The notes below the pieces were generated by a model, which worked only from the letters and a program-made list of their open reading frames with translations, ran no database searches and was not told the origin of the DNA. This document shows positions 16,039-24,020 of a DNA stretch of 64,000 bases, piece by piece. Position 1 is the first letter of the stretch, and every line of letters starts with the position of its first letter. The position numbers were made by a program, and so were the translations under genes. Origin of the DNA: Achromobacter aegrifaciens (GTDB lineage: Bacteria > Pseudomonadota > Gammaproteobacteria > Burkholderiales > Burkholderiaceae_B); contig NZ_CADIJY010000010.1 in assembly GCF_902859735.1 (NCBI RefSeq), positions 62,001-126,000 of the forward strand. The letters are read 5' to 3'.

Positions 16039-16908
16039 ATGCAGCATCGTCGCGACGTCCTGCGGCTGGGCCTGGCCGCGGCCGCCCTTTGCCTGGGCCT
16101 GCCGGCCCGCGCGCAGCAGCAGAGCGGTTTCATCAGCCGCAAGCTAAACGTTCCCGTGCCTGGCGGCGTCGCCGTCCTGGGCCTGGGCAATGCCGAACGC
16201 GCGCCCGAGGTCAGCTTCCTGGGCCGGCGCGTGCTGGTCGTGCGTGAAGAGGGCAAGCAGTGGATCGCCGTGGTCGGCATCCCGCTCAGCGTGAAGCCGG
16301 GCGAGCAGCAGGTGGATATCAAGGACGCGCAAGGCAAGCGTTCAGTGTCCTTCAAGGTCGGCGCCAAGGAATACAAGGCCCAGCACATCACGCTGAAGAA
16401 TCCGCGCCAGGTCAATCCGGATCCGGACGACATGAAGCGCATCGAACGCGAGCAGGCCGAGCAGGCCGCCGCCAACCGCGCCTACCGCGCTGGCATCACG
16501 CCCAGCAACCTGCTGCTGGATCGCCCGGTGAACGGCGGCCGCCTGTCCAGTCCCTTCGGCCTGCGCCGCTTCTTCAATGGCGAAGAGCGCAATCCGCATT
16601 CGGGCCTGGATTTCGCAGTGCCCTCGGGCACGCCGATCAAGGCGCCGGCCGCTGGCGTGGTCGTGCTGGTGGGGGATTACTTCTTCAATGGCAAGACGGT
16701 GTTCCTGGACCATGGCCAGGGCTTCGTCAGCATGTTCTGCCACATGTCGGCGATCGACGTGAAGGTCGGCGACGAAGTGCCGCGCGGCGGATTGGTGGGC
16801 AAGGTGGGCGCCACCGGCCGCGCCACTGGCCCGCACCTGCACTGGAACGTCAGCCTGAACGACGCGCGCGTCGATCCGGCCATCTTCATCGGGGCGTTCA
16901 AGCCCTGA
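16039..16908 (+). CDS. M23-family (LytM-type) peptidase
   Basis: This 289-residue exported protein starts at ATG 16039 with MQHRRDVLRLGLAAAALCLG, a signal with twin arginines resembling a Tat signal, cut near ARA-QQ. The C-terminal third is a LytM/M23 zinc endopeptidase domain with both metal motifs intact: HSGLDFAVPSG (HxxxD) and GPHLHWNV (HxH), plus FCHMSAIDVKVGDEVPRG. The middle section is an unassigned beta-rich domain. With the ligands intact, it is probably an active peptidoglycan hydrolase rather than a degenerate EnvC-like activator. A GTG at 16024 is a less likely start. Confidence 0.85.
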   Translation: MQHRRDVLRLGLAAAALCLGLPARAQQQSGFISRKLNVPVPGGVAVLGLGNAERAPEVSFLGRRVLVVREEGKQWIAVVGIPLSVKPGEQQVDIKDAQGKRSVSFKVGAKEYKAQHITLKNPRQVNPDPDDMKRIEREQAEQAAANRAYRAGITPSNLLLDRPVNGGRLSSPFGLRRFFNGEERNPHSGLDFAVPSGTPIKAPAAGVVVLVGDYFFNGKTVFLDHGQGFVSMFCHMSAIDVKVGDEVPRGGLVGKVGATGRATGPHLHWNVSLNDARVDPAIFIGAFKP

Positions 16909-16942
16909 TCCTGTCCCGGGATGGGGGCGCGGACCCGCGCCC

Positions 16943-17230
16943 TCAGGCCGTTGCGGCCTGCTGCGCGATCAGTTGCAGCACGTGCTGATGCACGCGCTCG
17001 GCATAGTCCATCTGCTGCCGCACTTCGAGCTGCTCGGCTTCCTGCTCGTCCAGGCAGTTGTCGTACTTGGTCTTGGCCTCGGCGTAGGTCAGGCCGGTAT
17101 TGCGCAGGCTGTTGATGAAGGCCTCGCGCGACTGATGCAGCAGGCGCAGGCCTTCCTCGCCCTTGACGAATTTTCTTCGCGCCAGGGCAAGCTGGTCAGC
17201 GGCGGCTTGCAGATCTTGTGTCAGGTCCAT
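16943..17230 (-). CDS. Conserved-looking small helical protein, function unknown
   Basis: This 95-residue protein is almost entirely helical and charged (LALARRKFVKGEEGLRLLHQ; DNCLDEQEAEQLEVRQQMDY), with heptad-like spacing that suggests a coiled coil. It has no signal peptide and one cysteine. I do not recognise the family. The frame is plausible as a gene because codon-position GC bias matches its neighbours and it fills the gap between the M23 gene and infA, 34 bp from the convergent M23 stop. Confidence 0.5.
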   Translation of the reverse strand: MDLTQDLQAAADQLALARRKFVKGEEGLRLLHQSREAFINSLRNTGLTYAEAKTKYDNCLDEQEAEQLEVRQQMDYAERVHQHVLQLIAQQAATA

Positions 17231-17383
17231 CTTGCTTCATGCTCATCCTGCCGGGCGTCGCGCCGGGCAGAGGGCGCCATTCTTTCATGAACGGGCGCTC
17301 CACGCATTACGGCATCGCGCGGCCCAGGTTTAAGGCTGGCGCGAAAAAGGGAGCCGGCGCAGGGCCGGCCCTGTCGCCCTGGC

Positions 17384-17647
17384 TTAGCGGCGGAATTGCT
17401 GGGGACGCTGCGGCGCGGGACCGCGCTCGTCCTTGTGGCGGAAGTTGATGCGGCCCTTGGTCAGGTCATACGGCGACATTTCCAGGGTGACGCGGTCGCC
17501 GGCCAGGATGCGGATGCGGTGCTTGCGGATGCGGCCGGAGGCGTAGGCGCCGACTTCGATGCCGTTGTCCAGCTTCACACGGTAGCGGCTATCGGGCAGC
17601 ACTTCGTCAACGATGCCGTCCAGTTCGATGAGTTCTTCTTTAGCCAT
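17384..17647 (-). CDS. infA: Translation initiation factor IF-1 (C-terminally extended)
   Basis: This 87-residue S1/OB-fold protein blocks the ribosomal A site during initiation. It starts [29 protein letters not shown] and has the IF-1 signatures [19 protein letters not shown] and [19 protein letters not shown]. coli IF-1 has 72 residues; this one carries a basic, Pro/Gln-rich tail of about 15 residues ([15 protein letters not shown]). It is a monocistronic gene outside any ribosomal-protein operon. Betaproteobacteria often carry two infA genes, so this may be the second copy, which is an inference. Confidence 0.9.
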   Translation of the reverse strand: MAKEELIELDGIVDEVLPDSRYRVKLDNGIEVGAYASGRIRKHRIRILAGDRVTLEMSPYDLTKGRINFRHKDERGPAPQRPQQFRR

Positions 17648-17958
17648 TCTTTTCTCCTATCAAAACGCGCAGCCATACCGACGGCATGGCGCGCCGCGCG
17701 AGGCGGCAAGCGCGTCGGACCCGAACGGGCGGGTCCAGCGGTTTGAACGTAAAACGTCCGGGCAAGCGCGGGTAAGGGCCACGGCATCCGAAGCGGATGT
17801 CTGAAATGACGGATACTCGCGCCGCGTGGGCAGTGTGCGCGCGGTGCGCGGCTTGGTCGCGGCGGCGCGTTTTGCGCAAATCGCCGGAAGAAGCGGGGTG
17901 GAGCTTGTGCTGCCAGGCCGCGCAACTATGGAGGTGGAGGCGCGCCCGGTGGCGGAGG

Positions 17959-17977
17959 GGTTTTTCCGGAAAAATCA
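17959..17977. repeat. Palindromic element copy 1 (GGTTTTTNCGGAAAAATCA)
   Basis: Bases 17961-17974 form the perfect 14-bp palindrome TTTTTCCGGAAAAA within a shared 19-bp direct repeat. It lies about 310 bp upstream of infA. The second copy is exactly 90 bp further on. This looks like a pair of protein-binding sites; the binding factor is unknown. Confidence 0.55.
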
Positions 17978-18048
17978 GGCACGTCCTGGGTTGCCCCGGA
18001 GCATTGCCCGCAGGCGGTACAGGTTGGCACGCAGAGTGACCGAAGCCC

Positions 18049-18067
18049 GGTTTTTGCGGAAAAATCA
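18049..18067. repeat. Palindromic element copy 2
   Basis: The same 19-bp direct repeat as at 17959 with one base changed (TTTTTGCGGAAAAA in the core, 18051-18064). It lies next to the AT-rich stretch that could be the infA promoter. Confidence 0.55.
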
Positions 18068-18147
18068 CGGACTTATGGTACTGCAAAGCGCAATATTTAG
18101 CCAGTATTTATCTGTAGCCGCGCTGCGATAGTTGCTGTTCAACGACT

Positions 18148-18687
18148 CTAGCGAGCCGGGATCCGTTCACGGTATTCGGCTTCCACCCGGTTAAGCACGG
18201 ACCAGAACGGACCGGGGGCACGGCCGGCCAGGCGGGCTTCGAGCACGCCCAGGTGCACATGCCAGCCGCCAGCCACGTCCACCATGCCGTCACGCGAGGA
18301 CAGCTTGCGGTGGGTCAGCACCAGGCGCGTTTCCTCGCCCTGAGGCGACAGCTCGAAGGTGACCTCGGAAGGATGGCCGGGGGAGCCGCCCCAGGTGAAA
18401 GCCAGCAAATGCGGCGGTTCGCAGCGGGTGATGACGCCTTGCGTGGTGACGCCGCCTTCGTACGGCTTGTAGGCGTCAGGCACCGGTTCTGCTACCGAGG
18501 ACAGGTCCGCATGCACGAAGCGCAGCGTCACGCCGCCGCCTTCGCGCAGTTCCATGTCGCCGGATGCCAGCCAGCGCCCGCGTTTTTCGGATTCGGTGAG
18601 AAAAGCCCAGACCTCGTCGACGCTGGCGGGCAGTATCCGCGTGAAGCGGATGGAGGTGGGGTCCAGAACGACGCCGTGATCACTCAT
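18148..18687 (-). CDS. SRPBCC/AHSA1-family protein
   Basis: This 179-residue START-like helix-grip protein begins at ATG 18687. Characteristic parts are IRFTRILPASVDEVWAFLTE and EKRGRWLASGDMELREGG, then VITRCEPPHLLAFTW and TRLVLTHRKL, followed by a C-terminal helix (GGWHVHLGVLEARLAG). AHSA1-type domains bind hydrophobic ligands or act as stress-related accessory proteins. The gene overlaps the upstream ArsR-type regulator by 8 bp, a frequent pairing in which the regulator controls the SRPBCC gene. Confidence 0.85.
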   Translation of the reverse strand: MSDHGVVLDPTSIRFTRILPASVDEVWAFLTESEKRGRWLASGDMELREGGGVTLRFVHADLSSVAEPVPDAYKPYEGGVTTQGVITRCEPPHLLAFTWGGSPGHPSEVTFELSPQGEETRLVLTHRKLSSRDGMVDVAGGWHVHLGVLEARLAGRAPGPFWSVLNRVEAEYRERIPAR

Positions 18688-19045
18688 GTGGTTCTCCAGA
18701 AGACGCGGCCGGGGACCGGCTGGCGGCGAGCGCGGCTTCCAGCGCGCCCAGCTTGCCCGACCAGAATTGCTCATAGAAGCGCAGCCACTGCATGGCGTCG
18801 GCCATGGGTTCGGGATTGAGGCTGCATACGTGCGTGCGGCCGCGGATGGAGCGCCGCACCAGACCGGCGCGTTCCAGGGCCTGCACATGCTTGGAGGCGC
18901 CCGCGAAACTCATGCTGTGGGGCGCCGCCAGTTCGCCGATGGTCTGCTCGCCACCGGCCAGGCTGCGCAGCATGTCGCGGCGCGTGGGGTCGGCCAGCGC
19001 GCGAAAGACGGCATCGAGGACGGGGGAGGGAATAGATTCAACCAT
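18680..19045 (-). CDS. ArsR-family transcriptional regulator
   Basis: This 121-residue winged-helix repressor has ALADPTRRDMLRSLAGGEQTIGEL followed by the recognition region MSFAGASKHVQALERAGLVRR and wing SIRGRTHVCSL. The cysteine-box metal site (ELCVCDL) of metal-sensing ArsR proteins is absent, as is usual for regulators paired with SRPBCC genes. Two identical-type palindromes flank and overlap its start codon, strongly suggesting autorepression. It is cotranscribed with the SRPBCC gene. Confidence 0.88.
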   Translation of the reverse strand: MVESIPSPVLDAVFRALADPTRRDMLRSLAGGEQTIGELAAPHSMSFAGASKHVQALERAGLVRRSIRGRTHVCSLNPEPMADAMQWLRFYEQFWSGKLGALEAALAASRSPAASSGEPHE

Positions 19046-19054
19046 GAGGTTGAA
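19037..19054. promoter_or_regulatory. ArsR operator 1, overlapping the start codon
   Basis: TTCAACCATGAGGTTGAA is a perfect inverted repeat of 7-bp arms around ATGA, and it contains the ArsR gene's own ATG (19043-19045). Binding here would block translation-proximal transcription. Confidence 0.65.
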
Positions 19055-19077
19055 TATAGTCTGGCCTCGCCAAAAAA

Positions 19078-19095
19078 TTCAACTACTCGGTTGAA
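19078..19095. promoter_or_regulatory. ArsR operator 2
   Basis: TTCAACTACTCGGTTGAA repeats the arms of operator 1 (one arm base changed). The two centres are 41 bp apart, about four helical turns, so dimers would bind the same face of the DNA. The site also lies just beyond the stop of the adjacent GFA gene. Confidence 0.65.
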
Positions 19096-19098
19096 TTT

Positions 19099-19530
19099 TT
19101 ATGTAACCGCCTGCGGATGGTCTTCTTCCATCGCCCCATACGCATCGGGGTACTGCGGCAGGCCGTCGGTGATGTCGAACCAGGGCGCCTTGCTGGCCAC
19201 GTGGCAGTGGGCTGCCGGCTTGATGCCCGGGTCGTCGTCCAGCGGACCTAGAGGCAGGCCGTAGACGTCCGGCGTCTGGTCGAAGCGGGTCAGGAGGGGC
19301 GTGCCGCAGGCTTCGCAAAAGCCGCGGTAGCTGCCCGGGGACGAGCAGTACCAGGTGACGTGGTTTTCTCCGCGGGTCCAGGCGAAGTCCTTGACCTGGA
19401 CCGTCGCCCGGCTGCGGAATGCCGCGCCATGCGCCTTGCGGCAGATCGTGCAATGGCAGTTGAGGGCGTCGGTGAGCGGACCCGTGATCTCGTAGGCGAC
19501 GCGGCTGCACAGGCAGGAACCTTTGATCAT
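19099..19530 (-). CDS. GFA-family (glutathione-dependent formaldehyde-activating enzyme-like) protein
   Basis: This 143-residue zinc-fold protein starts at ATG 19530 (MIKGSCLCSRVAYEI). Zinc-ligand cysteines are in GSCLCSRV, NCHCTICRKAHGAAF and GFCEACGTPLL, all matching the GFA/Mss4-like fold. The family is named for glutathione-dependent formaldehyde activation, but most small members have unknown roles. It is divergent from the phosphonate transporter genes across a 195-bp region and not obviously related to them. A second, only distantly similar GFA gene is at 41856-42311. Confidence 0.85.
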   Translation of the reverse strand: MIKGSCLCSRVAYEITGPLTDALNCHCTICRKAHGAAFRSRATVQVKDFAWTRGENHVTWYCSSPGSYRGFCEACGTPLLTRFDQTPDVYGLPLGPLDDDPGIKPAAHCHVASKAPWFDITDGLPQYPDAYGAMEEDHPQAVT

Positions 19531-19659
19531 GATGAACGCCAGGCTGGTGGGGAATATCCCCAATATACCTGCGGCGCGCCGGGCTGGAGACGGCCTTTGT
19601 GACGAACGTCTTTCAGATCGTTCCAGTGTCCCTATTTTCAGCCAAATGAATCGATTCCC

Positions 19660-19677
19660 AGGTCATCGTGCTGTCAT
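19660..19677 (+). promoter_or_regulatory. Pho-box-like site upstream of phnC
   Basis: AGGTCAT-CGTG-CTGTCAT matches the PhoB pattern of two 7-bp CTGTCAT repeats separated by 4 bp (five of seven in the first repeat, all seven in the second). A -10-like CAGAAT begins at 19688, 10 bp downstream, the spacing expected of PhoB-activated promoters. phnC starts at 19726. Phosphate-starvation control of phosphonate uptake is well known in other bacteria. Confidence 0.55.
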
Positions 19678-19725
19678 GCCGCGAAAACAGAATGCCGCCA
19701 TGAACACATCCAAGGGGATTCAACG

Positions 19726-20562
19726 ATGACCTACGCCATCGAAGTACAAGGGCTCAGCAAGAGCTTCCACGCCGGCGCCAAGGCGCTGGACGGCGTGAAC
19801 CTGCAAGTGGCCGACGGCGAGATGGTGGCCTTGCTCGGCGCCTCGGGTTCGGGCAAGTCGACGCTGCTGCGCCATCTGTCGGGTTTCGTGGCCGGCGACT
19901 CGGGCAGCGTGGCCGTAAACGGCCGCATGATCCAGCGCGATGGCCGCCTGAGCCGCGACGTGCGCTCCGCGCGCGCCGGCATCGGTTTCGTGTTCCAGCA
20001 ATTCAATCTGGTCGGTCGCCTGCCGGTCATCACCAACGTGCTGACCGGGCTGCTGCCGCGCGTGCCGTTGTGGCGCAGCCTGACGCGCTGGTTCCTGCGC
20101 GGCGAAGTGCAGCAAGGCCTCGAAGCGCTTGCCCAGGTTGGTATAGACGACTACGCATTTCAGCGCGCATCGACGCTGTCCGGCGGCCAGCAGCAGCGCG
20201 CGGCCATCGCCCGCACGCTGGTGCAGAACGCCCGCGTCATCCTGGCCGACGAACCCATCGCCTCGCTGGATCCGGAATCCTCGCGCCGCGTGATGGACAC
20301 GCTGGCCCAGATCAACCGCGGCCGCAAGGTGGCCGTAGTGGTGTCGCTGCACCAGGTGGACGTGGCCCTGCGCTACTGCCCGCGGGTGGTGGCGCTGCGC
20401 CATGGCAAGGTCGTCTATGACGGCCCCTCCGCCGCGCTCACGCCTTCGATGCTGAGCGACCTGTATGGCTCCGAATTGAGCGAACTCCTTCCCGAATATG
20501 CGCCGCAAGCGCCGGCCATGCCCGGCATGGCGCCGCTGTCCCGCCTGGCGCAAGCCGCCTGA
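19726..20562 (+). CDS. phnC: Phosphonate ABC transporter, ATP-binding protein PhnC
   Basis: This 278-residue ATPase energises phosphonate uptake. Walker A is GASGSGKST at residues 38-46, the signature is [15 protein letters not shown], and Walker B with the catalytic glutamate is [31 protein letters not shown] is a segment typical of PhnC. The start ATG 19726 has AAGGGG upstream. It leads a phnC-phnD-phnE operon, with phnD following 31 bp later. It is probably under phosphate control through the site at 19660. Confidence 0.93.
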   Translation: MTYAIEVQGLSKSFHAGAKALDGVNLQVADGEMVALLGASGSGKSTLLRHLSGFVAGDSGSVAVNGRMIQRDGRLSRDVRSARAGIGFVFQQFNLVGRLPVITNVLTGLLPRVPLWRSLTRWFLRGEVQQGLEALAQVGIDDYAFQRASTLSGGQQQRAAIARTLVQNARVILADEPIASLDPESSRRVMDTLAQINRGRKVAVVVSLHQVDVALRYCPRVVALRHGKVVYDGPSAALTPSMLSDLYGSELSELLPEYAPQAPAMPGMAPLSRLAQAA

Positions 20563-20593
20563 TATCCCGACCCATTTCCCCCCGGAGCCTTCC

Positions 20594-21574
20594 ATGCTAC
20601 GCAGAACCTTTGTCACCCTGATCGCCGCCGCGGCCCTGTCCGCGCAGGCCTACGCGCAAGACGCCAAGACCCTGAACTTCGGCATCATCTCGACGGAATC
20701 GTCGACCAACCTGAAGTCCGTATGGCAGCCGGTCATCGACGACCTGAGCCGCGCGATCGGCGTACCGGTCAAGCCCTTCTTCGCGTCCGACTATGCCGGC
20801 ATCATCGAAGGCATGCGCTTCAACAAGGTGCAGATGGGCTGGTTCGGCAACAAGTCCGCAATCGAGGCGGTGGACCGCGCCAAGGGCGAGGTGTTCGCCT
20901 CCGTCATCGACAAGGACGGCAACCCCGGCTACTGGTCGCTGCTGATCGTCAACAAGGACAGCAACCTGAAGACCCTGGACGACGTGCTCAAGCGCGGCGG
21001 CACGCTGAGCTACGGCGCGGGCGATCCCAATTCGACCTCGGGTACGGCTGTGCCCGGCTACTACCTGTGGGCCGCCAACAAGATCGAACCCAAGACCTTC
21101 TTCAAGACGGTGCGCGCCAGCAACCACGAAACCAATCTGCTGTCGGTCATCAACAAGCAGGTCGACGTGGCCGTCAACAACACCGAGGCGCTGGAGCGCT
21201 ATCGCCTGAACACGGGCAAGGATGCCAACGACAGCGTGCGCGTGCTGTGGAAGTCGCCGCTGATCCCCGCCGATCCGCTGGTCATGCGCACCGACCTGCC
21301 GGCAGACCTGAAGGTCCGCATCCGCGACTTCTTCGTCAACTACGGCAAGGGCAAGGACGCCGAGCGCGAATTGGCCAACCTGAAGGCGCTGACCTACCAG
21401 GGCTTCCGCGCCTCCGACAACCAGCAGCTGGTGCCGATCCGCCAGATCGAACTGGCGCGCGAGAAGGCCAAGGTCGAAGCCGACGCCACGCTGGGCCAGG
21501 CCGAAAAGCAGAAACAGCTGGCCGAGCTGGACAGCAAGCTGGCCAGCCTGGGCCAGCCCGCCGCCAAGCAATAA
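20594..21574 (+). CDS. phnD: Phosphonate ABC transporter, substrate-binding protein PhnD
   Basis: This 326-residue periplasmic binding protein has a signal peptide (cut after AYA, residue 21). The mature protein opens with LNFGIISTESSTNLKSVWQP and contains ASDYAGIIEGMRFNKVQMGWFGNKSAIEAVDRA, the PhnD ligand-site region. Further family features are GYYLWAANKIEPKTFFKTV and the lysine/alanine-rich helical C-terminus. It delivers phosphonates such as 2-aminoethylphosphonate to PhnE; ligand preference cannot be read here. A strong hairpin follows the stop. Confidence 0.92.
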   Translation: MLRRTFVTLIAAAALSAQAYAQDAKTLNFGIISTESSTNLKSVWQPVIDDLSRAIGVPVKPFFASDYAGIIEGMRFNKVQMGWFGNKSAIEAVDRAKGEVFASVIDKDGNPGYWSLLIVNKDSNLKTLDDVLKRGGTLSYGAGDPNSTSGTAVPGYYLWAANKIEPKTFFKTVRASNHETNLLSVINKQVDVAVNNTEALERYRLNTGKDANDSVRVLWKSPLIPADPLVMRTDLPADLKVRIRDFFVNYGKGKDAERELANLKALTYQGFRASDNQQLVPIRQIELAREKAKVEADATLGQAEKQKQLAELDSKLASLGQPAAKQ

Positions 21575-21582
21575 GCCTGCAA

Positions 21583-21622
21583 GCGGCAAGCCGGCGCGCC
21601 GCGGGGCGCGCCGGCTTGCCGC
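21583..21622 (+). other. Very strong hairpin between phnD and phnE
   Basis: GCGGCAAGCCGGCGCGCC (21583-21600) and its exact reverse complement (21605-21622) form an 18-bp perfect, GC-rich stem around a GCGG loop. No T-run follows and phnE starts 32 bp later. It is likely a processing or mRNA-stability element that keeps the binding-protein message abundant, as in other ABC operons. Confidence 0.6.
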
Positions 21623-21654
21623 AACTGAAACCCAACTAGCGGATCGCCTTTTCT

Positions 21655-22449
21655 ATGAACGTAGCCATGCAGACCTCCCGCCTTTCCGCCGCGCCGCGCT
21701 CCTCGCTGCCAGTCCTGCTCGTATGGGCCGTCGTGCTGGCGTTGCTGGTCATGTCGTGGAAGGGCGCCGACATGCGGCCCCTGGACCTGCTGCGCGATTC
21801 GGGCAATATGGCCCAGTTCGCCGCCGACTTCTTTCCGCCCAATTTCCGCGACTGGCGCATGTACCTGGACGAGATGATCGTCACCGTGCAGATCGCGGTC
21901 TGGGGCACCTTCCTGGCCATCGTGGTCGCCGTGCCGCTGGGGCTGCTGTGCTCGTCGAACATGGTGCCGGCCTGGGTGTACCAGCCCATGCGACGCCTGA
22001 TGGACGCGTGCCGCGCCATCAACGAAATGGTGTTCGCCATGCTGTTCATCGTGGCGGTCGGGCTGGGCCCGTTCGCCGGCGTGCTGGCGCTGTGGGTGCA
22101 CACCACCGGCGTGCTGGCCAAGCTGTTCTCGGAAGCCGTCGAGGCTATCGATCCGCGTCCGGTGGAAGGCGTGCGCGCCACCGGCGCGAACGCGCTGGAG
22201 GAAATCGTCTACGGCGTGATTCCGCAGGTGCTGCCGCTGTGGATCTCGTATTCGCTGTACCGCTTCGAATCCAACGTGCGTTCGGCCTCGGTGGTCGGCA
22301 TCGTCGGCGCGGGCGGCATCGGCACCGTGCTGTGGGAGATCATCCGCAGTTTCCGCTACGCCGAAACCTGCGCCGTGATGATCATCATCGTGGCTTTCGT
22401 GGTCATCATCGACATGGCGTCGGCGCGCATCCGGCGCGCGCTCATCTGA
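21655..22449 (+). CDS. phnE: Phosphonate ABC transporter, permease PhnE
   Basis: This 264-residue inner-membrane protein has about six membrane segments. The EAA-type loop for contacting PhnC is [50 protein letters not shown] is strongly typical of PhnE. The start ATG 21655 lies 32 bp after the inter-gene hairpin. It completes the three-component phosphonate importer. Confidence 0.92.
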   Translation: MNVAMQTSRLSAAPRSSLPVLLVWAVVLALLVMSWKGADMRPLDLLRDSGNMAQFAADFFPPNFRDWRMYLDEMIVTVQIAVWGTFLAIVVAVPLGLLCSSNMVPAWVYQPMRRLMDACRAINEMVFAMLFIVAVGLGPFAGVLALWVHTTGVLAKLFSEAVEAIDPRPVEGVRATGANALEEIVYGVIPQVLPLWISYSLYRFESNVRSASVVGIVGAGGIGTVLWEIIRSFRYAETCAVMIIIVAFVVIIDMASARIRRALI

Positions 22450-22455
22450 GCATGC

Positions 22456-22477
22456 GCGGGGCCCGGGCGGGCCCCGC
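22456..22477. terminator. Hairpin between convergent phnE and GAF gene
   Basis: GCGGGGCCC (22456-22464) and GGGCCCCGC (22469-22477) form a perfect 9-bp stem with a GGGC loop in the 32-bp gap between the two convergent stops. There is no T-run; a bidirectional transcription end is likely. Confidence 0.5.
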
Positions 22478-22481
22478 GGCC

Positions 22482-22994
22482 TCAGGCCTGCGGAAGCAGC
22501 GCCTGGAACGCAGGCAGCGCCAGCAGGCCCGCCAGCTGCGCGGCCTGCACATCGGCATCCGAAACCGCCGCGCGCGGCATCAGGAAGTTGACGGTGCCCA
22601 GGCAGACCCCGCCGTACACCACCGGCACATTGATGACCGAGCGCAGGCCCAGACGCTGGATCGCGTCATGGTCGTCGAAGAATTCGCGGATCGCGTCCTC
22701 GCCTTCGCCGACGAACAGCTTTTGCTCCAGCAGGACGTGGCGGCCCCAGGCGGTGCCGCTCTTGTCCTTGCTGCCGCCGGGCGGATAGGCCTCGGGGTTG
22801 GAGCTATACAGCCGCAGCACCCGCATGGCCTGCGCGTCATAGCGGTTGACCGTGCACAGCGTGTGCGCCAGCGCGGCGTGCGCATGGGCGTCGATGGCGC
22901 GCAAGGCCGCGACCGGATCGGCGGCCGCATAGGCCCGGGCGATGGCGGCCACGCCGGCCTGCGCCGGCGCGGAGGATTGGATGCTCACGGTCAT
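22482..22994 (-). CDS. GAF-domain protein
   Basis: This 170-residue single-GAF protein contains LCTVNRYDAQAMRVLRLYSSNPEAYP, a conserved opening of free-standing GAF proteins, and GLRSVINVPVVYGGVCLGTVNFLM, the hallmark of the fold's central sheet. There is no output domain. Such stand-alone GAF proteins may bind small molecules. The ATG overlaps the stop of the upstream Bug receptor gene as ATGA, so the two are translationally coupled. Confidence 0.8.
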   Translation of the reverse strand: MTVSIQSSAPAQAGVAAIARAYAAADPVAALRAIDAHAHAALAHTLCTVNRYDAQAMRVLRLYSSNPEAYPPGGSKDKSGTAWGRHVLLEQKLFVGEGEDAIREFFDDHDAIQRLGLRSVINVPVVYGGVCLGTVNFLMPRAAVSDADVQAAQLAGLLALPAFQALLPQA

Positions 22995-23965
22995 TCGGCG
23001 GTGATTCCCAGTTCTTTGATCAGCTTGCCGTACTTGTCGGCGTCGCGCGCCAGGATCTGGCCGAATTGCTCCGGCGTGGTCTCGGTCAGCAGCACGCCCA
23101 TGTCGCCCATTTTCTTGATGACTTCGGGACGCTTGAGGATCAGGTTGATCTCGCGGTTCAGGCGTGCGGTCAGTTCGGGCGGCATGCCTGCCGGGCCGAA
23201 GGCGCCGTACCAGACCGACAGCTCGTAGCCCGGCAAGGTCTCGGCTACCGTGGGCACCTCGGGCAACAGCGGCGAACGCGCTTCCTCGGTGACGGCCAGC
23301 AGCTTCAGCTTGTTGTTCTGCACATGCGGCAGGGTCTGCGTGCCGGCGCTGAACAGCACCTGCGTGCGGCCGGCCACGGTGTCCAGCACCGCGGGCGCGC
23401 CGCCGCGATAGGGGATGTGCATCATCTTCACGCCGGCGGCTTTCTCGAACAGCGCGGCGCTCAGATGGTTGGTGGAGCCCTGGCCGGCGGAGGCATAGGC
23501 CACGGTGCCGGGATTGGCCTTCAGGTAGGCGATGAACTCCTTCACGTTGGACGCGGGGACCGACGGGTTCACCACCAGGGTGTTGGTGACCAGCGCGAGC
23601 TCGGCGATGGGCGTGAAGTCCTTCACACCGTCGAACGGCATGCTGGAGTAGAGCGCCTGGTTCATCGTGTGCGTGCTCATCGAGCCCACCAGCAAGGTGT
23701 AGCCGTCCGGCTTGGCACGCGCCACGAAGGTGGTGCCGATGTTGCCGGACGCGCCCGAGCGGTTTTCCACGATGACGGGCTGGCCCAGCGACTGGGTCAA
23801 ACCTTCGGACAGCACGCGCGCCAGGATGTCGGTGGAGCCGCCCGCAGCCCACGGCACGATCAGCGTGATGGGTTTTTCGGGCCACGCGGCGTGGGTGAGC
23901 GCGGGCGCGGCCAGCGCCAACCCCAGCGCGAACGAGCGCAGCAGTCGTTTGAATTGCAGTTTCAT
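22991..23965 (-). CDS. Bug-family tripartite tricarboxylate transporter substrate-binding protein
   Basis: This 324-residue periplasmic receptor starts at ATG 23965 (AAGGGG upstream) with a cleavable signal (cut near THA-AWP). Family motifs are PITLIVPWAAGGSTDILAR and VIVENRSGASGNIGT, then AKPDGYTLLVGS and MHIPYRGGAPA. Bug proteins bind carboxylates or amides and are hugely amplified in Bordetella/Achromobacter, often without nearby TctAB permease genes, as here. It lies between a GGT-family gene and a GAF gene. The substrate is not predictable. Confidence 0.9.
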   Translation of the reverse strand: MKLQFKRLLRSFALGLALAAPALTHAAWPEKPITLIVPWAAGGSTDILARVLSEGLTQSLGQPVIVENRSGASGNIGTTFVARAKPDGYTLLVGSMSTHTMNQALYSSMPFDGVKDFTPIAELALVTNTLVVNPSVPASNVKEFIAYLKANPGTVAYASAGQGSTNHLSAALFEKAAGVKMMHIPYRGGAPAVLDTVAGRTQVLFSAGTQTLPHVQNNKLKLLAVTEEARSPLLPEVPTVAETLPGYELSVWYGAFGPAGMPPELTARLNREINLILKRPEVIKKMGDMGVLLTETTPEQFGQILARDADKYGKLIKELGITAE

Positions 23966-24020
23966 GGTGTTTACCCCTTTGCTTGATATCCGGTCTGCAT
24001 GCCGGTTGAATGAAACAGGT

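Larger units (their letters stand above)
17648..18147. other. 500-bp intergenic region upstream of infA
   Basis: No gene is supported here. Frames that are open on both strands (for example 17640-18086 minus) have low-complexity Arg/Pro/His-rich translations and no ribosome-binding site. The region does contain two copies of a palindromic element (listed separately), and it becomes AT-richer between 18060 and 18110, a likely promoter area for infA. No -35/-10 pair could be assigned with confidence. Confidence 0.5.

Noticed and set aside
17640-18086. Open frame of 148 codons in the gap upstream of infA
   Set aside because: It overlaps the infA start on the same strand, has His/Pro/Arg-rich composition unlike the neighbours, and no ribosome-binding site. 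The region looks regulatory.
22482-23885. A 467-codon frame joining the GAF gene with antisense-like sequence from the Bug gene
   Set aside because: Beyond ATG 22994 the frame is an alternate reading of the Bug gene. The GAF and Bug genes are separate with an ATGA overlap.
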